The notes: generated by a model not told the origin, from the sequence alone. Numbered from the stretch's first letter, positions 1 through 10,826 are shown. The stretch is 64,000 nucleotides of DNA from Endotrypanum monterogeii (GCA_000333855.2 CM007339.1:532544-596543), one strand, 5' to 3'. Translations and numbers: made by a program.

Positions 1-5
1 ATGTG

Positions 6-45
<40 letters not shown>

Positions 46-1033
46 CATGTACATTACGCCTCTAGATACCACACAAGGTCCTCTGACACGGACGGCAGGA
101 GGAAGCACGGGGGGGAAGGGGGGGGGTTAGCACCTACTCATTGTGGAAGCCAAGCAGTCCTCGCCACCTCTCGTATTTGCAGAATATGCTGGCGTGTAGA
201 CCTTGGGATGCGTATGCCACTTGCCAACACGGGTATCGACAGTGGGTTCCTTAGTGGTGCCGCACCCGAGCGGCGGTATACTCTCTGGTGAATTAGTCTA
301 TAGGTTCCCCCCACCCCCCATGTGTGTCTGCAGCTGCCTTACACTATGCCAATGGCCTGTGAGCAGGCTGGAAAATGGGGAATGGGGAGCTCTAGTCACA
401 TATTTCAGGAATGAAGAATACAATTTGAAGGAACGCACACAACATTCTCGATGTCAAACGGTCGCCTCCCAGTGTCCCTCGAAGGGCGGTCCTCACTACC
501 TCCCCATTGTCGGGACCACTCAGGCCCTGTAGCTCTCGCTACACAGCAGCAGAGTCCGTGGCACCGTAATTCACATATTGAGACTTCAAAGGAAACATAA
601 TATCCTACTTTATATATATATATATTCGGGGTGGTTCTGGGGCACACTGTGGTTGCTCGTAGCGCACACAGACACACACACGAACACATACATACAGGGC
701 TAGACATCTATGGGTGTGTGAGTGAGCCTGTGTCCCTCCCCACGTATCATCTCTCGTTGACCCTTCATGCCTCGATCCTTCACTTCACAACTCCCCCTTC
801 TTGTTTACTGCAAACTCCCCTTTATCCCCGTATATCAGTCTATGTATGCGTTTGTGTGTGTGTAGGTAGGTAGGTAGGTAGGTAAAGGGGGGTCAGTCTC
901 ACTGCCAGTGTTACAACACATTTTTTTTTGTTATCGGAAGAGGCATCTCGACTTCATAGCCTTCCCCTTCCCTACCCCTCGATCACATTTTTTTTTTCCT
1001 TTGCTTTCTTCTGTTAGCGTCCTTCGCAGGTAA
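1..1033. other. intergenic / UTR, no gene seen
   Basis: No convincing coding frame. It holds a TA run at 12-42, a short GT run at 853-862 followed by a TAGG tetranucleotide run at 863-884, and pyrimidine-rich DNA leading to the first gene. It is probably the 3' flank of an upstream gene outside the window plus the 5' UTR of the transporter gene. Confidence 0.7.
1015..1029 (+). promoter_or_regulatory. putative trans-splice acceptor for the CDF gene
   Basis: A long pyrimidine tract (about 985-1014) is followed by TAG at 1015-1017 and CAG at 1027-1029, only 5-17 bases before the ATG at 1034. In trypanosomatids a spliced leader is added at such an AG. Which AG is used is inferred. Confidence 0.45.
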
Positions 1034-2773
1034 ATGCGCCGCCTTTTCTCCATGGCATCCCCTGTAGTACTCAAAGCCACCAGTGCTGGCGCCTCCGTCA
1101 GACAAGCACACAGTCACAGCCACAGTGCTCAAAGCCACGGTCACAGCCACGGTGCCATTGAGAAGAACGTATCAGGCAAGCACCTGCATCAGTGCCAAGT
1201 TGCCACCCTTGTGGGGGGGGCCACGAATGTGTTCTTCTGTGTGACAAAATTGTGGGTGGGCTCTGCTGGCGGCTCCGTCGCCCTCGTGGCTGACGGCTTC
1301 CACTCCCTCACGGATATTCTTGCCGACATCATCTCCTACGTTGCCATCTCGCTCTCCCGCAAGAAGCTGCCGCGATGCCGTTTTCCACTTGGCATCGGCC
1401 GTCTTGAGACTTCGGGTGCGGTCATTGTCGCCGCTATTCTGTTCTTTGGTGGTGTGGCTCTCCTTTTGCAGTCACTCCAGCAATGCTTCTCGGATACGGT
1501 AAGCTTTCTCATGGTGGCCACGTCCACAGGTGGCATCGCCTCCACGCTTCTCACGCGCATCAGCCCCACAGCGGTCACAGAGAGCAATGACTCTACCCCA
1601 CCATGCTCCTCAGCAGAGCAAGCTGAGTCGCACAATCACAGTCACGGCAGTCCCGAGCACCACGGACACAGTCACTTCGAGGTGATGCAATACGATAAAA
1701 CAGCTGGGAAGCACATTATTTTGTGGGGGATGGTGGGCATCGCTTCGGCGTCAGTGGTGTGTAAAGAACTTTTGTTTCAGTGGACACGACGCGTAGGGCA
1801 GCGAGCAGGGTCGCGGGTTGTAGTGGCCAACGCGTACCACCACCGTGCAGATGCGTGGAGCGGGAGTGTGGCCCTAGTGGGTGTCGCTGGGCAAGTGATG
1901 GGTATTCCCGGCATTGACGGACTTGCTGGCCTTGTCGTTTCGCTGTCCATCTGCAAGATCGGCTACGGCTTGTTCAAGGGTGCCGTGCTCGAGTTTTTTG
2001 ATTACCAGAACGCCGAGGAAGTCAGTGCCATTCGAGAAGAGCTGCAGAAGTTCAACCTCCGAATCGTGCGTGGAACACAGGTGGCACCTCACCGCAGCTC
2101 CTGCACTGGGCTACATCTATCAGCCGCAGAAACAGAGCCCTCATCTTCCGATTCGTTCACCACTACATCCATCTCCGATAAGCTCGACGCGGTTCACTCC
2201 AGGCAGATTCGCTTCATGAATGTGTTTCTTGTGCGTCATGGCCACCAGTATGCTCTGCACGTTACGCTGCTCACGCACGAGCTTGTCCCTGCACAGCAAA
2301 TCCAGGAAGCGATAGACTACATGACAGCTCTTGCTCGTCGCAGTCTGCCAGTACAAGATACCTTCATGGCACTACTTGTGTGCAGTAACTACACTGAGCA
2401 ACGAGAGGTGTACCTCCGCCGCCTCAGTAAGGACGCTAAAAAAGGCCATGCGGTATGCACTGCTGACGCATCGGCGGAACCCGCCCCACCTGCTTGTCAG
2501 GACCAATCAAATGCAGGGGACAACAGTGCGCACTCGCGCCCAGACAATGGCGACGATAGCACCACTCCATCTCAGTCTATCGCTGCAACGGGCGACATCA
2601 TCAACCCGTCACTGGAGCGGTGCATCGCATCCCTGCAAGACTTCCACATGTTCACAGCGCCGATTCGGTACAACTGGGAGGAGCGTACAGTCACTGCACC
2701 CTCGGCTGAATCGTGTGAGTGCATGCGCGACATCGAATCCGTTTCGGTAATGTTCAAGTGCCGCCTCCTATAG
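1034..2773 (+). CDS. cation diffusion facilitator (CDF) metal transporter
   Basis: Membrane transporter of the cation diffusion facilitator family, which exports Zn, Fe or Mn from the cytosol in exchange for protons. The 579-aa protein shows a hydrophobic helix near residues 57-77, a second helix with the metal site H90-x3-D94, a third near 128-148, and a later helix with the matching H269-x3-D273. Two His-rich stretches (26-39 and about 200-214, the latter in the loop between helices 4 and 5) fit metal-sensing loops. A basic, Ser-rich N-terminus (MRRLFSMASPVVLKATS) could be a mitochondrial presequence, which would fit the MMT1-like mitochondrial iron transporter known in Leishmania (LMIT1). 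HxxxD in both helices is more usual in zinc carriers. The C-terminal region of about 250 residues is longer than in bacterial CDFs. Family is secure; metal and location are inferred. Confidence 0.88.
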   Translation: MRRLFSMASPVVLKATSAGASVRQAHSHSHSAQSHGHSHGAIEKNVSGKHLHQCQVATLVGGATNVFFCVTKLWVGSAGGSVALVADGFHSLTDILADIISYVAISLSRKKLPRCRFPLGIGRLETSGAVIVAAILFFGGVALLLQSLQQCFSDTVSFLMVATSTGGIASTLLTRISPTAVTESNDSTPPCSSAEQAESHNHSHGSPEHHGHSHFEVMQYDKTAGKHIILWGMVGIASASVVCKELLFQWTRRVGQRAGSRVVVANAYHHRADAWSGSVALVGVAGQVMGIPGIDGLAGLVVSLSICKIGYGLFKGAVLEFFDYQNAEEVSAIREELQKFNLRIVRGTQVAPHRSSCTGLHLSAAETEPSSSDSFTTTSISDKLDAVHSRQIRFMNVFLVRHGHQYALHVTLLTHELVPAQQIQEAIDYMTALARRSLPVQDTFMALLVCSNYTEQREVYLRRLSKDAKKGHAVCTADASAEPAPPACQDQSNAGDNSAHSRPDNGDDSTTPSQSIAATGDIINPSLERCIASLQDFHMFTAPIRYNWEERTVTAPSAESCECMRDIESVSVMFKCRLL

Positions 2774-2934
2774 GCAACAAGCTCGTCTCTAGAGACAGAA
2801 ATGCAGAGGATTTTCTCAGGGGAAACATGCCCCTGCTGTTTTTTTTTTTTTCCTTAAACCGCACACCCGAACTGGTCGCACTAGACTGCAAGACGAGACG
2901 CGGCGCACGTGCGTGCATTCTCTTTCCTAAATGT

Positions 2935-2937
2935 GTC

Positions 2938-2968
<31 letters not shown>

Positions 2969-2989
2969 GTGTATATATATGTGTATATA

Positions 2990-3030
<41 letters not shown>

Positions 3031-3055
3031 TGTGTATATATATATTTAATATACA
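2935..3055. repeat. compound TA/GT microsatellite
   Basis: About 120 bases of alternating TA and GT tracts with three internal switches. Directly visible; the largest simple repeat in the first 10 kb. Confidence 0.9.
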
Positions 3056-3460
3056 TGTTTGTGAGTGTGTATTTGTGTGTTTTTTTCCTCATTATTTGTT
3101 CACCTTGGGATTGTGGAGAAGGTCATCTGGCTCAGCTGACCTCTTCACATCACACAACTATCACCCAAACAACCCACCTCCGCTCATCTCCAGGGCTATT
3201 AGGTAGCTCGACAATAAGGTCCAAAGTACCGATTAGGGTGGGTATTTCCCTTGAAGACAAAAAGGTAGAGTCTCTCTACGGTGCGGTCTGGTGCTCTCAA
3301 GAGATGGGAGGCTGGGGAAGGGGAGGGTTATGTTCGATCAGTCGCGGTGCAGTAAGCCTGTGGACAATTATCTCACGTGCGTTACCTTGTCACTGGTTAG
3401 ACGGATATGAGTTAAGAATGATATAAACGATATCAAGTTACATGTGTATATCTTCCAAAG

Positions 3461-3499
<39 letters not shown>

Positions 3500-3781
3500 C
3501 CGCTCGGTCACCATCACAGCAACATAAAACGAGCCGCGACAGACTTTCTTTGTCTCTCCTTTTTATGATAATGATATATCTTCACGCAGGATTCCCCCGC
3601 CCCCTCTCTCTTCTGTGAGAATGGATTGTAAAGCCCGAAAGGCACCTAGCGAAGCCCCATTATGCATCCATGGACACATACGTCATATTCCTTCCTTCAG
3701 AGCGCGTGTACGATATTACCTGGCGCCACCCTCCCTCTTCTCGCTCCCCTTCCCCTCGTATTTGGTGATACGGTACATAAT

Positions 3782-3820
<39 letters not shown>

Positions 3821-4221
3821 GTGTAAGGGAGTAGGGAATTCTCCGAGGCCTGTTAAAGTCCATCGTCTTGGATACGAAAAAGTGTATATGTGTGTATATA
3901 TGGAAGCACTCCAAGACAGGTGCAGCGGTGAGGTGGGGGATACTGGGGAGGGGCGAGAGTCCCCGGCCACTGTCAACTTGAATCACACACATCTATCAGG
4001 CTGTGACCATCCAAGTGCGCCCTCCTATTATACATCACTTTCGTCTCGTTATGCGGTCAAGTTAAAACAGTCTGCCGGATGACTAGGATGTACTCGTGTG
4101 TCTTGGGAATGCACACACGTGAGACGCACCGAGAGCACAACGCTGAGGGGCGTGATATGTTGGAAGGACCCTCCCCCACTTGCCCCCCTCTCTCTCCCCT
4201 GAACGACAGATCATGTAGAAA

Positions 4222-4278
<57 letters not shown>

Positions 4279-4370
4279 TTCTATATCTTTCTCACTTCCT
4301 CTCCTCCCTGCCGACTTGTATTAAATCTTTTTTTCGATTCGCATGCATGTATGTGTCTGTGTCTCCCCTG

Positions 4371-4373
4371 TAG
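4371..4373 (+). promoter_or_regulatory. putative trans-splice acceptor for TRF4
   Basis: Pyrimidine-rich DNA from about 4290 (broken by a GT-rich patch) ends in CTCCCCTG-TAG. This would leave a 5' UTR of about 140 bases before the ATG at 4516. A second AG at about 4417 is also possible. Confidence 0.4.
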
Positions 4374-4515
4374 TTTTTGGGTGTGGATCCAAGTCCATTA
4401 CGAACCTCCCCCATTAGTCTAAGGTGCCTTCATACCCGCGCTTTAGAGAACATACGACTCTTAACTGCGACCTATACTGCTCTCCACCGCCCCCACCCCC
4501 ACCCCCCATCGCGTC

Positions 4516-5394
4516 ATGGATGACGACTACGACTTCTTTGAATCTGACAATGTAGTGGAGGAAGAGCTGCCGGTCATCGGCGGATTTCATGACACCATCG
4601 CGCAGTTTGGTGGCGTCGTCGTCGGACCCAACGGCACCATCGAGGATTTCTCTCTTACTGCAGACGGCCACGCCTCCACAGGCGGGTTCCATGGCGGCGA
4701 TGGCTCTCCCGTTTATGTGGACACAGAAGAACTCCCTCCTCACATCGCAAATGTTCAGGAATTCCTTCCAAATGTGCGACCAGACGCCTTCCCCGTTGTC
4801 GTTGCCGTGCAAGCCCAGGCCAGCATCCCGGTTGGCATTGACCTTGCTGAGCTTAGCTGTGCCACACGCAACGTGGAGTACATGCCGAATAACCGAATCC
4901 CATCCGCGACGATGCGACTGCACGAACCAACTGCTGTGGTCATGATGCACAACTCCGGTGCACTCAGTATTATTGGGGCAGCTAGTGTCAGTGAAGCTCG
5001 TCAGGCGGCTGAGCTGGCTGCCCGCATCATCCGAAAAGCGCTCAACCTTGATTTCACATCTCTCAAGTTCCGTGTTCGCTCCATTGCAGCGCGCTTCAAC
5101 GTATGCAGCCCTATACGTCTCGACAAGCTCGCCGCCTACAAGTTTGACCCTGCCATGTCGATCGGGGTTGCAAAGCTGCAGGTAAGCTACGAACCAGAGC
5201 GTTTCAATGGCTGCGTGCTTCGCATCGTCGGTAAGTCCTCGCGCGGAGACAACCAGTGGAGTGTTAGCTGCAGTGTCTTTGTCACCGGCAAGGTGCAGTT
5301 GATGGGCGCCCGAAGTATGGATGAGCTTCGGTTTGCCTTCAATGCATTTGTGCCCATCATTGCCAAGAATTTGGACGAGGTGAAGACAACCTAA
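4516..5394 (+). CDS. TRF4: TATA-box-binding protein-related factor TRF4
   Basis: Trypanosomatid TBP relative, a nuclear general transcription factor. In this group it works with SNAPc and TFIIA-like proteins at spliced-leader RNA promoters and at Pol III genes. The 292-aa protein has an acidic N-terminal region (about 1-85) and then the duplicated TBP saddle. Repeat one carries the family pattern of an R-N-(V/A)-E-Y-x-P-N/K segment (ATRNVEYMPNNR) and repeat two an SYEPERFNG segment (TBP has SYEPELFPG), each followed by a beta-strand with F/V-x-x-G-K/A-hydrophobic. The phenylalanines that TBP uses to bend TATA DNA are not evident, as expected for TRF4, which reads divergent promoters. Length and start (first ATG after the pyrimidine tract) fit the family. 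A 394-codon antisense frame over this gene is a shadow. Confidence 0.93.
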   Translation: MDDDYDFFESDNVVEEELPVIGGFHDTIAQFGGVVVGPNGTIEDFSLTADGHASTGGFHGGDGSPVYVDTEELPPHIANVQEFLPNVRPDAFPVVVAVQAQASIPVGIDLAELSCATRNVEYMPNNRIPSATMRLHEPTAVVMMHNSGALSIIGAASVSEARQAAELAARIIRKALNLDFTSLKFRVRSIAARFNVCSPIRLDKLAAYKFDPAMSIGVAKLQVSYEPERFNGCVLRIVGKSSRGDNQWSVSCSVFVTGKVQLMGARSMDELRFAFNAFVPIIAKNLDEVKTT

Positions 5395-6045
5395 TATGGC
5401 GCCTGCGGCCAGGCAGACCCTCTGGAGTAGGGAGTGTCTGAAGAAGAAGACGAATGCAAAAACAGTTTTCCTTCCACTGCGTCCTCGGTGACACACCAAA
5501 TGGGGAGATTTCCGCATAACTGCACTACCGGTGCGTTCACGGCAGGGAGGGTGACTTGAGATGATAAACAAGAGGGGGGGGGCTATGATACTGCCCACAC
5601 TCTCCCCGATACCGTCCCCCTTCCCCTCTTTATCTTATTTTTCCTTCGTGCTGCACATCTGATGGATGCATATTTTCTTCCCTTGCCTGGTTTTCTGTTC
5701 TTGTACATTGTGCTCGCCACTCCTTGACTACAGTAGACCACTTCTGGTGAAGACAAACGAAACGTGATGCCACTGCCCTTGAGAAGGGGGGGAACGTGTA
5801 CCTCGCTGCTTGCCAGACCCCCCTGTCCCCACCCTTCCCGAGAACTAACTTCTTTAACTTGTCTGGACCGTGCATGGAAACACTTCCTGCACTTCACCCT
5901 CCCCCTCTCACCCTTCCGTTTCTCGAGCACGTTTTTTTTTTTTCGGAATCGAGTATGAGTACTCAAGTCCACGTCCTTCATACATCCGTACCTGAGATCC
6001 CACCACACACACACACACACACACACACATTCTCTCTATTAAACA
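5395..6045. other. intergenic between TRF4 and the RMD gene
   Basis: No gene seen. A pyrimidine-rich stretch at about 5885-5942 with AGs just after it is the likely trans-splice region for the next gene. A CA run lies at 6004-6029, immediately 5' of the next ATG. Confidence 0.6.
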
Positions 6046-6732
6046 ATGACTGACTGGCAGGCAATTGCGAAAGCGTCTGAAGAGGTGCTGGCGAAGACAG
6101 ACATCCAAGGCTGCCACGATATCTTGATGAAGGAATACACAGCCGGCAACCACCACCCCGAGATTCTCTGGCGCCTCGGTCGGTCCTTTTATGAACTGGC
6201 AAATGAGAGCACCGATCCGAATGTGCGAGAGCCTCACCTGAAAGAGGGGATGGAGCTGTGCAGGAAATCGGTGGACGAGGACCCGAACAACTTCGCCTCA
6301 CACAAATGGCTCGGTATTCTCATATCAGAGCAGAATGTAAGCACCAAGGAAAAGATAGCCAATGCGTACATTATCCGTGACCACTTCCTCAAGGCGATCG
6401 AACTGAAACCTGACGACGCCAACTCGCTGCACTGCATGGGCAACTGGTGCTTTAAGATTCTGCAAATTGGCTGGCTGGAGCGTAAGGCGGCATCGCTAAT
6501 CCTTGGCGAGCCTCCGAGCTCGACCTACGAGGAGTGTCTTGGGTATCTGCTCCGTTCCGCAGAGGCAGGGAATACGATCCACAATTCTATATTGATCGGC
6601 GATGTGTATGCAAAGCAGAACAACAAGGATGAAGCACGCAAGTGGTACCAGAAAGCGATTGAAATGTCTGCCCACACAGAACTGCAGAAGCGGTACCACA
6701 ATGATGCTGTAGAAAAGATAAAAAATATATAG
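6046..6732 (+). CDS. TPR protein of the regulator of microtubule dynamics (RMD) family
   Basis: A 228-aa all-helical protein resembling the RMDN/FAM82 family, which carries TPR-like repeats and associates with microtubules or mitochondria in animals and worms. Visible features: an N-terminal helical segment with EILWRLGRSFYELA, the family-typical NFASHKWLGILIS segment, a repeat with HFLKAIELKPDDANSLHCMGNWCF, and a last repeat with DEARKWYQKAIEM. No signal or membrane helix is seen. It is about the length of the conserved core, so it lacks the long N-terminal coiled-coil region of vertebrate RMDN3. Its role in this parasite is inferred from family only. Confidence 0.75.
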   Translation: MTDWQAIAKASEEVLAKTDIQGCHDILMKEYTAGNHHPEILWRLGRSFYELANESTDPNVREPHLKEGMELCRKSVDEDPNNFASHKWLGILISEQNVSTKEKIANAYIIRDHFLKAIELKPDDANSLHCMGNWCFKILQIGWLERKAASLILGEPPSSTYEECLGYLLRSAEAGNTIHNSILIGDVYAKQNNKDEARKWYQKAIEMSAHTELQKRYHNDAVEKIKNI

Positions 6733-7459
6733 GAGGAGAGGGACAATATTTGTAGACAGAGAGAGAGAGACACACACACACACACAGGGAAAGGTAGTGA
6801 CTACGATGGGGTGCACATCATGAAAGGGAATAAATCGTCCCAATCAAGCGCGGCCCTTCGTCATCTCATCCGATCATGTCCCCAAACCTCTTAACTACCC
6901 AGCCCAGCCCTTTCCACATGCGGTGTAGCCAGAGCCAGAGCATGTACGTCTCTGCACGTGTAGGTGCGCATGAGACTTTCTGACCTTCCCGTATTTCTAT
7001 TTGCACACCAATACACACGCTTTTTTTTTGTTGTTGTTGTTTCACCTCCCCCTCCCCCCTCTCCCCACTCCTCAGTCTCCCCTTATTACGATCAGTGCAG
7101 GAAGCAACAGGTACATCATCTCATGGGTGTCGTTCTTGCGTCTTATAAAATTATGCGGGATTTTCTTCCTTTTTTTATCGTTTTGATCTTACATGGTGAC
7201 CGTGTGTGTGTGTGTTTGTTGGTGGTGGTGGTGTCGTTTTGGGGGGTGGGAGAGGGGGTATCCTTCCTTTCTCACTCCCCTCCCCCTTCGTACGAATATG
7301 TCTTTCACAGGAAGAACAGCACATATATTGTGTGTATATATGTGTGTGTGTGTCTCTGCTGGGAGGAAGGCGATGTGAGAGGTGTATTGTCTTTTCATAT
7401 TTTTCTCTACTGGAAAACGGATGGGGAGGAGCAGAGAGAAAGCGCAGTGCAAAAACAAT

Positions 7460-7494
<35 letters not shown>

Positions 7495-7985
7495 CTTTTT
7501 ATTATTATTATACGTGCAAAACCAAGGTCGTCAAACTAAAACCATCATCGGGCTCCTTACAACATCGGTTTTCCTCTGATCGGTGTACCCGCAAATGTGT
7601 GTGTGTGTGTGTGTGTGGCGATGGGGAGAAGAGAGAGGCAGGAAGATAGCCGCCCTTTCACCTCCCTCCCCGCCACCCCCGACTCATCATCGACAGTGGG
7701 GGGGAGGGGAGGGGTGCCTCCGTCCCGAAGATAAGCCTGTGGGACTCTCTATACCGTGCATCGGCAGGTGGCTGTGCTGTTCATCGCACGAGTCAGCGGG
7801 GCGGTTATACGTCCATGTCCTCTAGACTGCTGCAGCTGCCCACCCCCACCCCGCTATTCGACTGACAATTTCCCATGCCTGAGAAAAACATAAAGAATAT
7901 TCTTTTTTCGTGAGCGAGTGATTGGGTGCGTACACAGACACATACATTCATACATACGCACATCGAATTTATCGACGTCCCCACA
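6733..7985. other. intergenic with microsatellites
   Basis: No gene seen. GA/CA run 6757-6786, T/G-rich tract near 7021-7041, GT patches near 7203 and 7340, CA then TA at 7460-7494, and GT at 7596-7617. The frame of the next gene is open from 7926, 20 codons above the chosen start, but that part encodes repeat-derived residues. Confidence 0.65.
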
Positions 7986-10724
7986 ATGGCCGAGCCACAA
8001 AAAAGAGAACTAGACCCCTCAGAATCCCCCCCTCCACAGGCGAAGAACCAATCCCTTGGTTCTGCGGTTAGTAGCTACGAGAAATGCTCCCTCTGCAATA
8101 ACATAATCAGGAGCGAGGCTCAGCACATGGCACGCGAGCATCCACATGTGCAGCATATTGACGACCTGTTAGAAAGGCCAATACCACCACCACCCCCACG
8201 AGAAAGCCTGGATGCCGCTGCGAGAGAAATTGGCTCATTTGTGATTGCAACATCGATCAAATCCGATCTTGGCGAAAGTGCTTTTGGTGTCTTGCAGCGC
8301 GCGCAGGCACAGCTGAGCTGCCTACTGGAGCAGATGGGCTATGAGAATCGCCATGTGTACCTGTTTGGCAGCTCTGTATCAATGGGCTCGTGGGACGGTC
8401 TCAGCGATGGCGATTTTTCTTTTGCGTCTTCCGATGGATGTAACGTATTGATGTCCAACGACAGGATCGTGACACAGAAAGAGGAGGCCGAAAATCCAGA
8501 TGGCAACGAAGGCGTTGTGGTGGAGAGCGACGAGGACGACAGCTCTGAAAAACGCTTCTCGAGTGAGGAACCTAAGGTAATTCCTTTGGCCTCCGATGAT
8601 ACAGTGTCCCACATGGACCTCAATGAGATCGAGAGAGCACTCATGGAGGCTAATCCGTTCAAAGAGGAGAAACGTATGATTTGTAATATCGCGGCGCGGC
8701 TTCGATCCGCCGGATTTCTTTTCAGGGAGCTCGAACCCGTGCTGCACACCCGCATCCCTATTTTGCGGCGCAAGCAGGTTCGGCAGTGGCGTCCAGTGCA
8801 CTTCACTTCAAAAACGGCTGCCATTTCTTTTCACTTTAACTCGAATCTCGCTGAGCGGGAGTTCCGCGAACACCAGCTGGAGGAATACATATCGACCTAC
8901 AATGCCAAGAGGATGCCGAGTGCAAACTCTCACAAAATTCCCAAGCTCGTATTGCACGTTCCGGACTCCACCGACGCCATCCATCTCATGTCGCGGCATG
9001 AACGGATACGCGGTGTTCGAAAGGAGTGGCATGGTCACCAAAGAAATGCAGAAATCTTCTCGATTGACTTTGATATCTCCTGCCGTCACCACGGTATTCG
9101 TAACAGTTGGTTGCTGCGGCGGTATCTCAAACAGAACGAGGTGTTTCGCCTTGGCTACGTGTTCCTCAAAATGTGGAGCAAGGCGTGCGGAGTGAACAAC
9201 CCCCGGATTGGCTTCCTGACTTCGTATGCGATCGCTGTATTGTGGATCTATTTCCTTCTACATCGTAACGAGGTGGTGTTTGTGGACCCTGCTGACATTC
9301 CCGTGTTGCCGAACCCCGAGACACAGACAACTGTGCCGTACATCCCTTTGTGGCCGCCGTTGGCAGATGACGAGGCTGACGCAAATCGGGTGGCGCGCCT
9401 CGGGCACCTGCTGCGGTGCTTCTTCTACTTTTACGGGGAATATTTCGACTGGGACACCCACGTTGTGACCATACGGCAGTCAATCAGCAGCGGCAGCGGC
9501 AGCAGCGGCAACGGCAGCGCCAAACCCCTCATGAAGAAAGACCTCGGCTGGGAAACCTCCAACACGTCCAGTCTGTTACTCCGAGACCGCTGCTACCACA
9601 TCCTCTCCATCGAGGACGTCTATGAGGATAACCTCGACCTGGGCAGGCATCTCACACCAGAAAAGGCGGCCTGGACGCGTCTGCAGTTTCGCCTCGCCTA
9701 TCAGCGTTGTTGCTTAGCCGCACGAACCCGCGAAGCTGGGGCGGAATCTCCGCTGTGGCTTTTACTCGACACACCGCATCATCGAGCAAAGGACGTCCTT
9801 CATACCCGCCTTTACAGGTACCTCTTGTGCAACACCGAAGACGCTGCAGCCTCTGCATCCGAGATTGTAGAGAACCTGGGCGTGAGGGGGGAATCCGAGA
9901 CAGAATGTGCGGAGGAGGAGGAGGAGGACCCGATGTACCTTTTCTGTGCCTACGAGCTGCGCAGCCGGTTGTGCGACCTCTGGTTCGACCACTATCAAAT
10001 CCTGGAGGACACCGAGTTGCACCTCAAGCACGACCGACGTAAGGAGGACTATACCCCGCCAACGAATCCCATACAAAAGGGAGACTGGGCGGCGGTATGC
10101 ACCGATGATCTGCACGTGGACGACGACCCTTCAGTGGCATACCACCACCGCACTGTACGGTTGGTTCCACCAGTGAACTGTGAAGAACCCGCTTCTCCAA
10201 AAGGCGTATCGGTGCGGACACGAACTGTGCAACTCATCAAATCACGCCGTGAGTATGACCGATACGCGCAGATGTTTGGGGCCCATATGAGCCAGCGCTA
10301 CAGCATCCCAGCGGTGGCGGCCGGTGTACTGCTTTCCAAAACGATCCGTGGCACGCTAATCCCTCACTGTTTCTATTCCCTCCGTGGACACCGAGTGTTC
10401 GGCACACATGCGGCTCGTGTAACGTTCACACGATGCGTAAAAGATGTGATATGGGCCCTGAAACGGTTGTATGACAGCAACGCCTCATCGCCATTAGGGA
10501 AAAAAAGCGATCCTCTGCCACACCACGAGAAATTGCTCAACCACCTCAAGGTGCAGCTCCACGCCACTACCATTTTCTCATCCCCAGCCTACCAGGAGGT
10601 GCTCAAGCTTTTGTGCCAATCATTGGAAATGTATATTTCCCCTTCCGCAGATGCATACAAGCACGGCAAGCTCAACCAACTCCGCCCTACGCCCCTGCTC
10701 CTCAGCCTCGCTGATGACGGTTGA
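7986..10724 (+). CDS. C2H2 zinc-finger nucleotidyltransferase, TUTase / RET1-like
   Basis: DNA polymerase beta-type nucleotidyltransferase that would add uridines (or adenosines) to RNA 3' ends. The 912-aa protein has a C2H2 finger at C34-x2-C37-x9-H47-x4-H52. The catalytic signature follows, with G128-S129 and D141-x-D143 (FGSS...LSDGDF). A candidate third catalytic Asp is D361 or D363 in SIDFDIS. Then comes the PAP/TUTase core helix region with FLTSYAIAVLWIYFLLHR, which normally precedes a PAP-associated domain. About 220 residues separate motif one from the third Asp, so there is a large inserted domain, as in RET1-like enzymes. A Gly/Ser linker encoded by a GGC/AGC-rich tract lies at about residues 500-512. 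RET1 in the mitochondrial editing system has a similar finger, but no clear mitochondrial presequence is seen here, so a cytosolic TUTase is possible. The start is the first ATG not inside repeat-derived sequence. Confidence 0.8.
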   Translation: MAEPQKRELDPSESPPPQAKNQSLGSAVSSYEKCSLCNNIIRSEAQHMAREHPHVQHIDDLLERPIPPPPPRESLDAAAREIGSFVIATSIKSDLGESAFGVLQRAQAQLSCLLEQMGYENRHVYLFGSSVSMGSWDGLSDGDFSFASSDGCNVLMSNDRIVTQKEEAENPDGNEGVVVESDEDDSSEKRFSSEEPKVIPLASDDTVSHMDLNEIERALMEANPFKEEKRMICNIAARLRSAGFLFRELEPVLHTRIPILRRKQVRQWRPVHFTSKTAAISFHFNSNLAEREFREHQLEEYISTYNAKRMPSANSHKIPKLVLHVPDSTDAIHLMSRHERIRGVRKEWHGHQRNAEIFSIDFDISCRHHGIRNSWLLRRYLKQNEVFRLGYVFLKMWSKACGVNNPRIGFLTSYAIAVLWIYFLLHRNEVVFVDPADIPVLPNPETQTTVPYIPLWPPLADDEADANRVARLGHLLRCFFYFYGEYFDWDTHVVTIRQSISSGSGSSGNGSAKPLMKKDLGWETSNTSSLLLRDRCYHILSIEDVYEDNLDLGRHLTPEKAAWTRLQFRLAYQRCCLAARTREAGAESPLWLLLDTPHHRAKDVLHTRLYRYLLCNTEDAAASASEIVENLGVRGESETECAEEEEEDPMYLFCAYELRSRLCDLWFDHYQILEDTELHLKHDRRKEDYTPPTNPIQKGDWAAVCTDDLHVDDDPSVAYHHRTVRLVPPVNCEEPASPKGVSVRTRTVQLIKSRREYDRYAQMFGAHMSQRYSIPAVAAGVLLSKTIRGTLIPHCFYSLRGHRVFGTHAARVTFTRCVKDVIWALKRLYDSNASSPLGKKSDPLPHHEKLLNHLKVQLHATTIFSSPAYQEVLKLLCQSLEMYISPSADAYKHGKLNQLRPTPLLLSLADDG

Positions 10725-10826
10725 GCAGCTGCTGTGCAGCCTGAACTAAAGGAGACACCCTCTACCCCGCACTCATCCTGCACCAGCGATTATAATCAAC
10801 CACCGCGATATATGTAGGTGAGCGAA

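Larger units (their letters stand above)
2774..4515. other. intergenic with dense microsatellites
   Basis: No gene seen. It contains alternating TA/GT repeats at about 2935-3055, CA at 3464-3495, TA then GT at 3782-3824 and TA then GT at 4229-4278. Long frames here simply read through the repeats. Confidence 0.7.

Noticed and set aside
2719..3426. 235-codon frame after the CDF gene
   Set aside because: It reads through TA/GT microsatellites (long Tyr-Ile and Val-Cys runs) and overlaps the CDF 3' end.
4414..5598. 394-codon minus-strand frame over TRF4
   Set aside because: It is the antisense shadow of a clear TBP-family gene and its translation is low-complexity at both ends.
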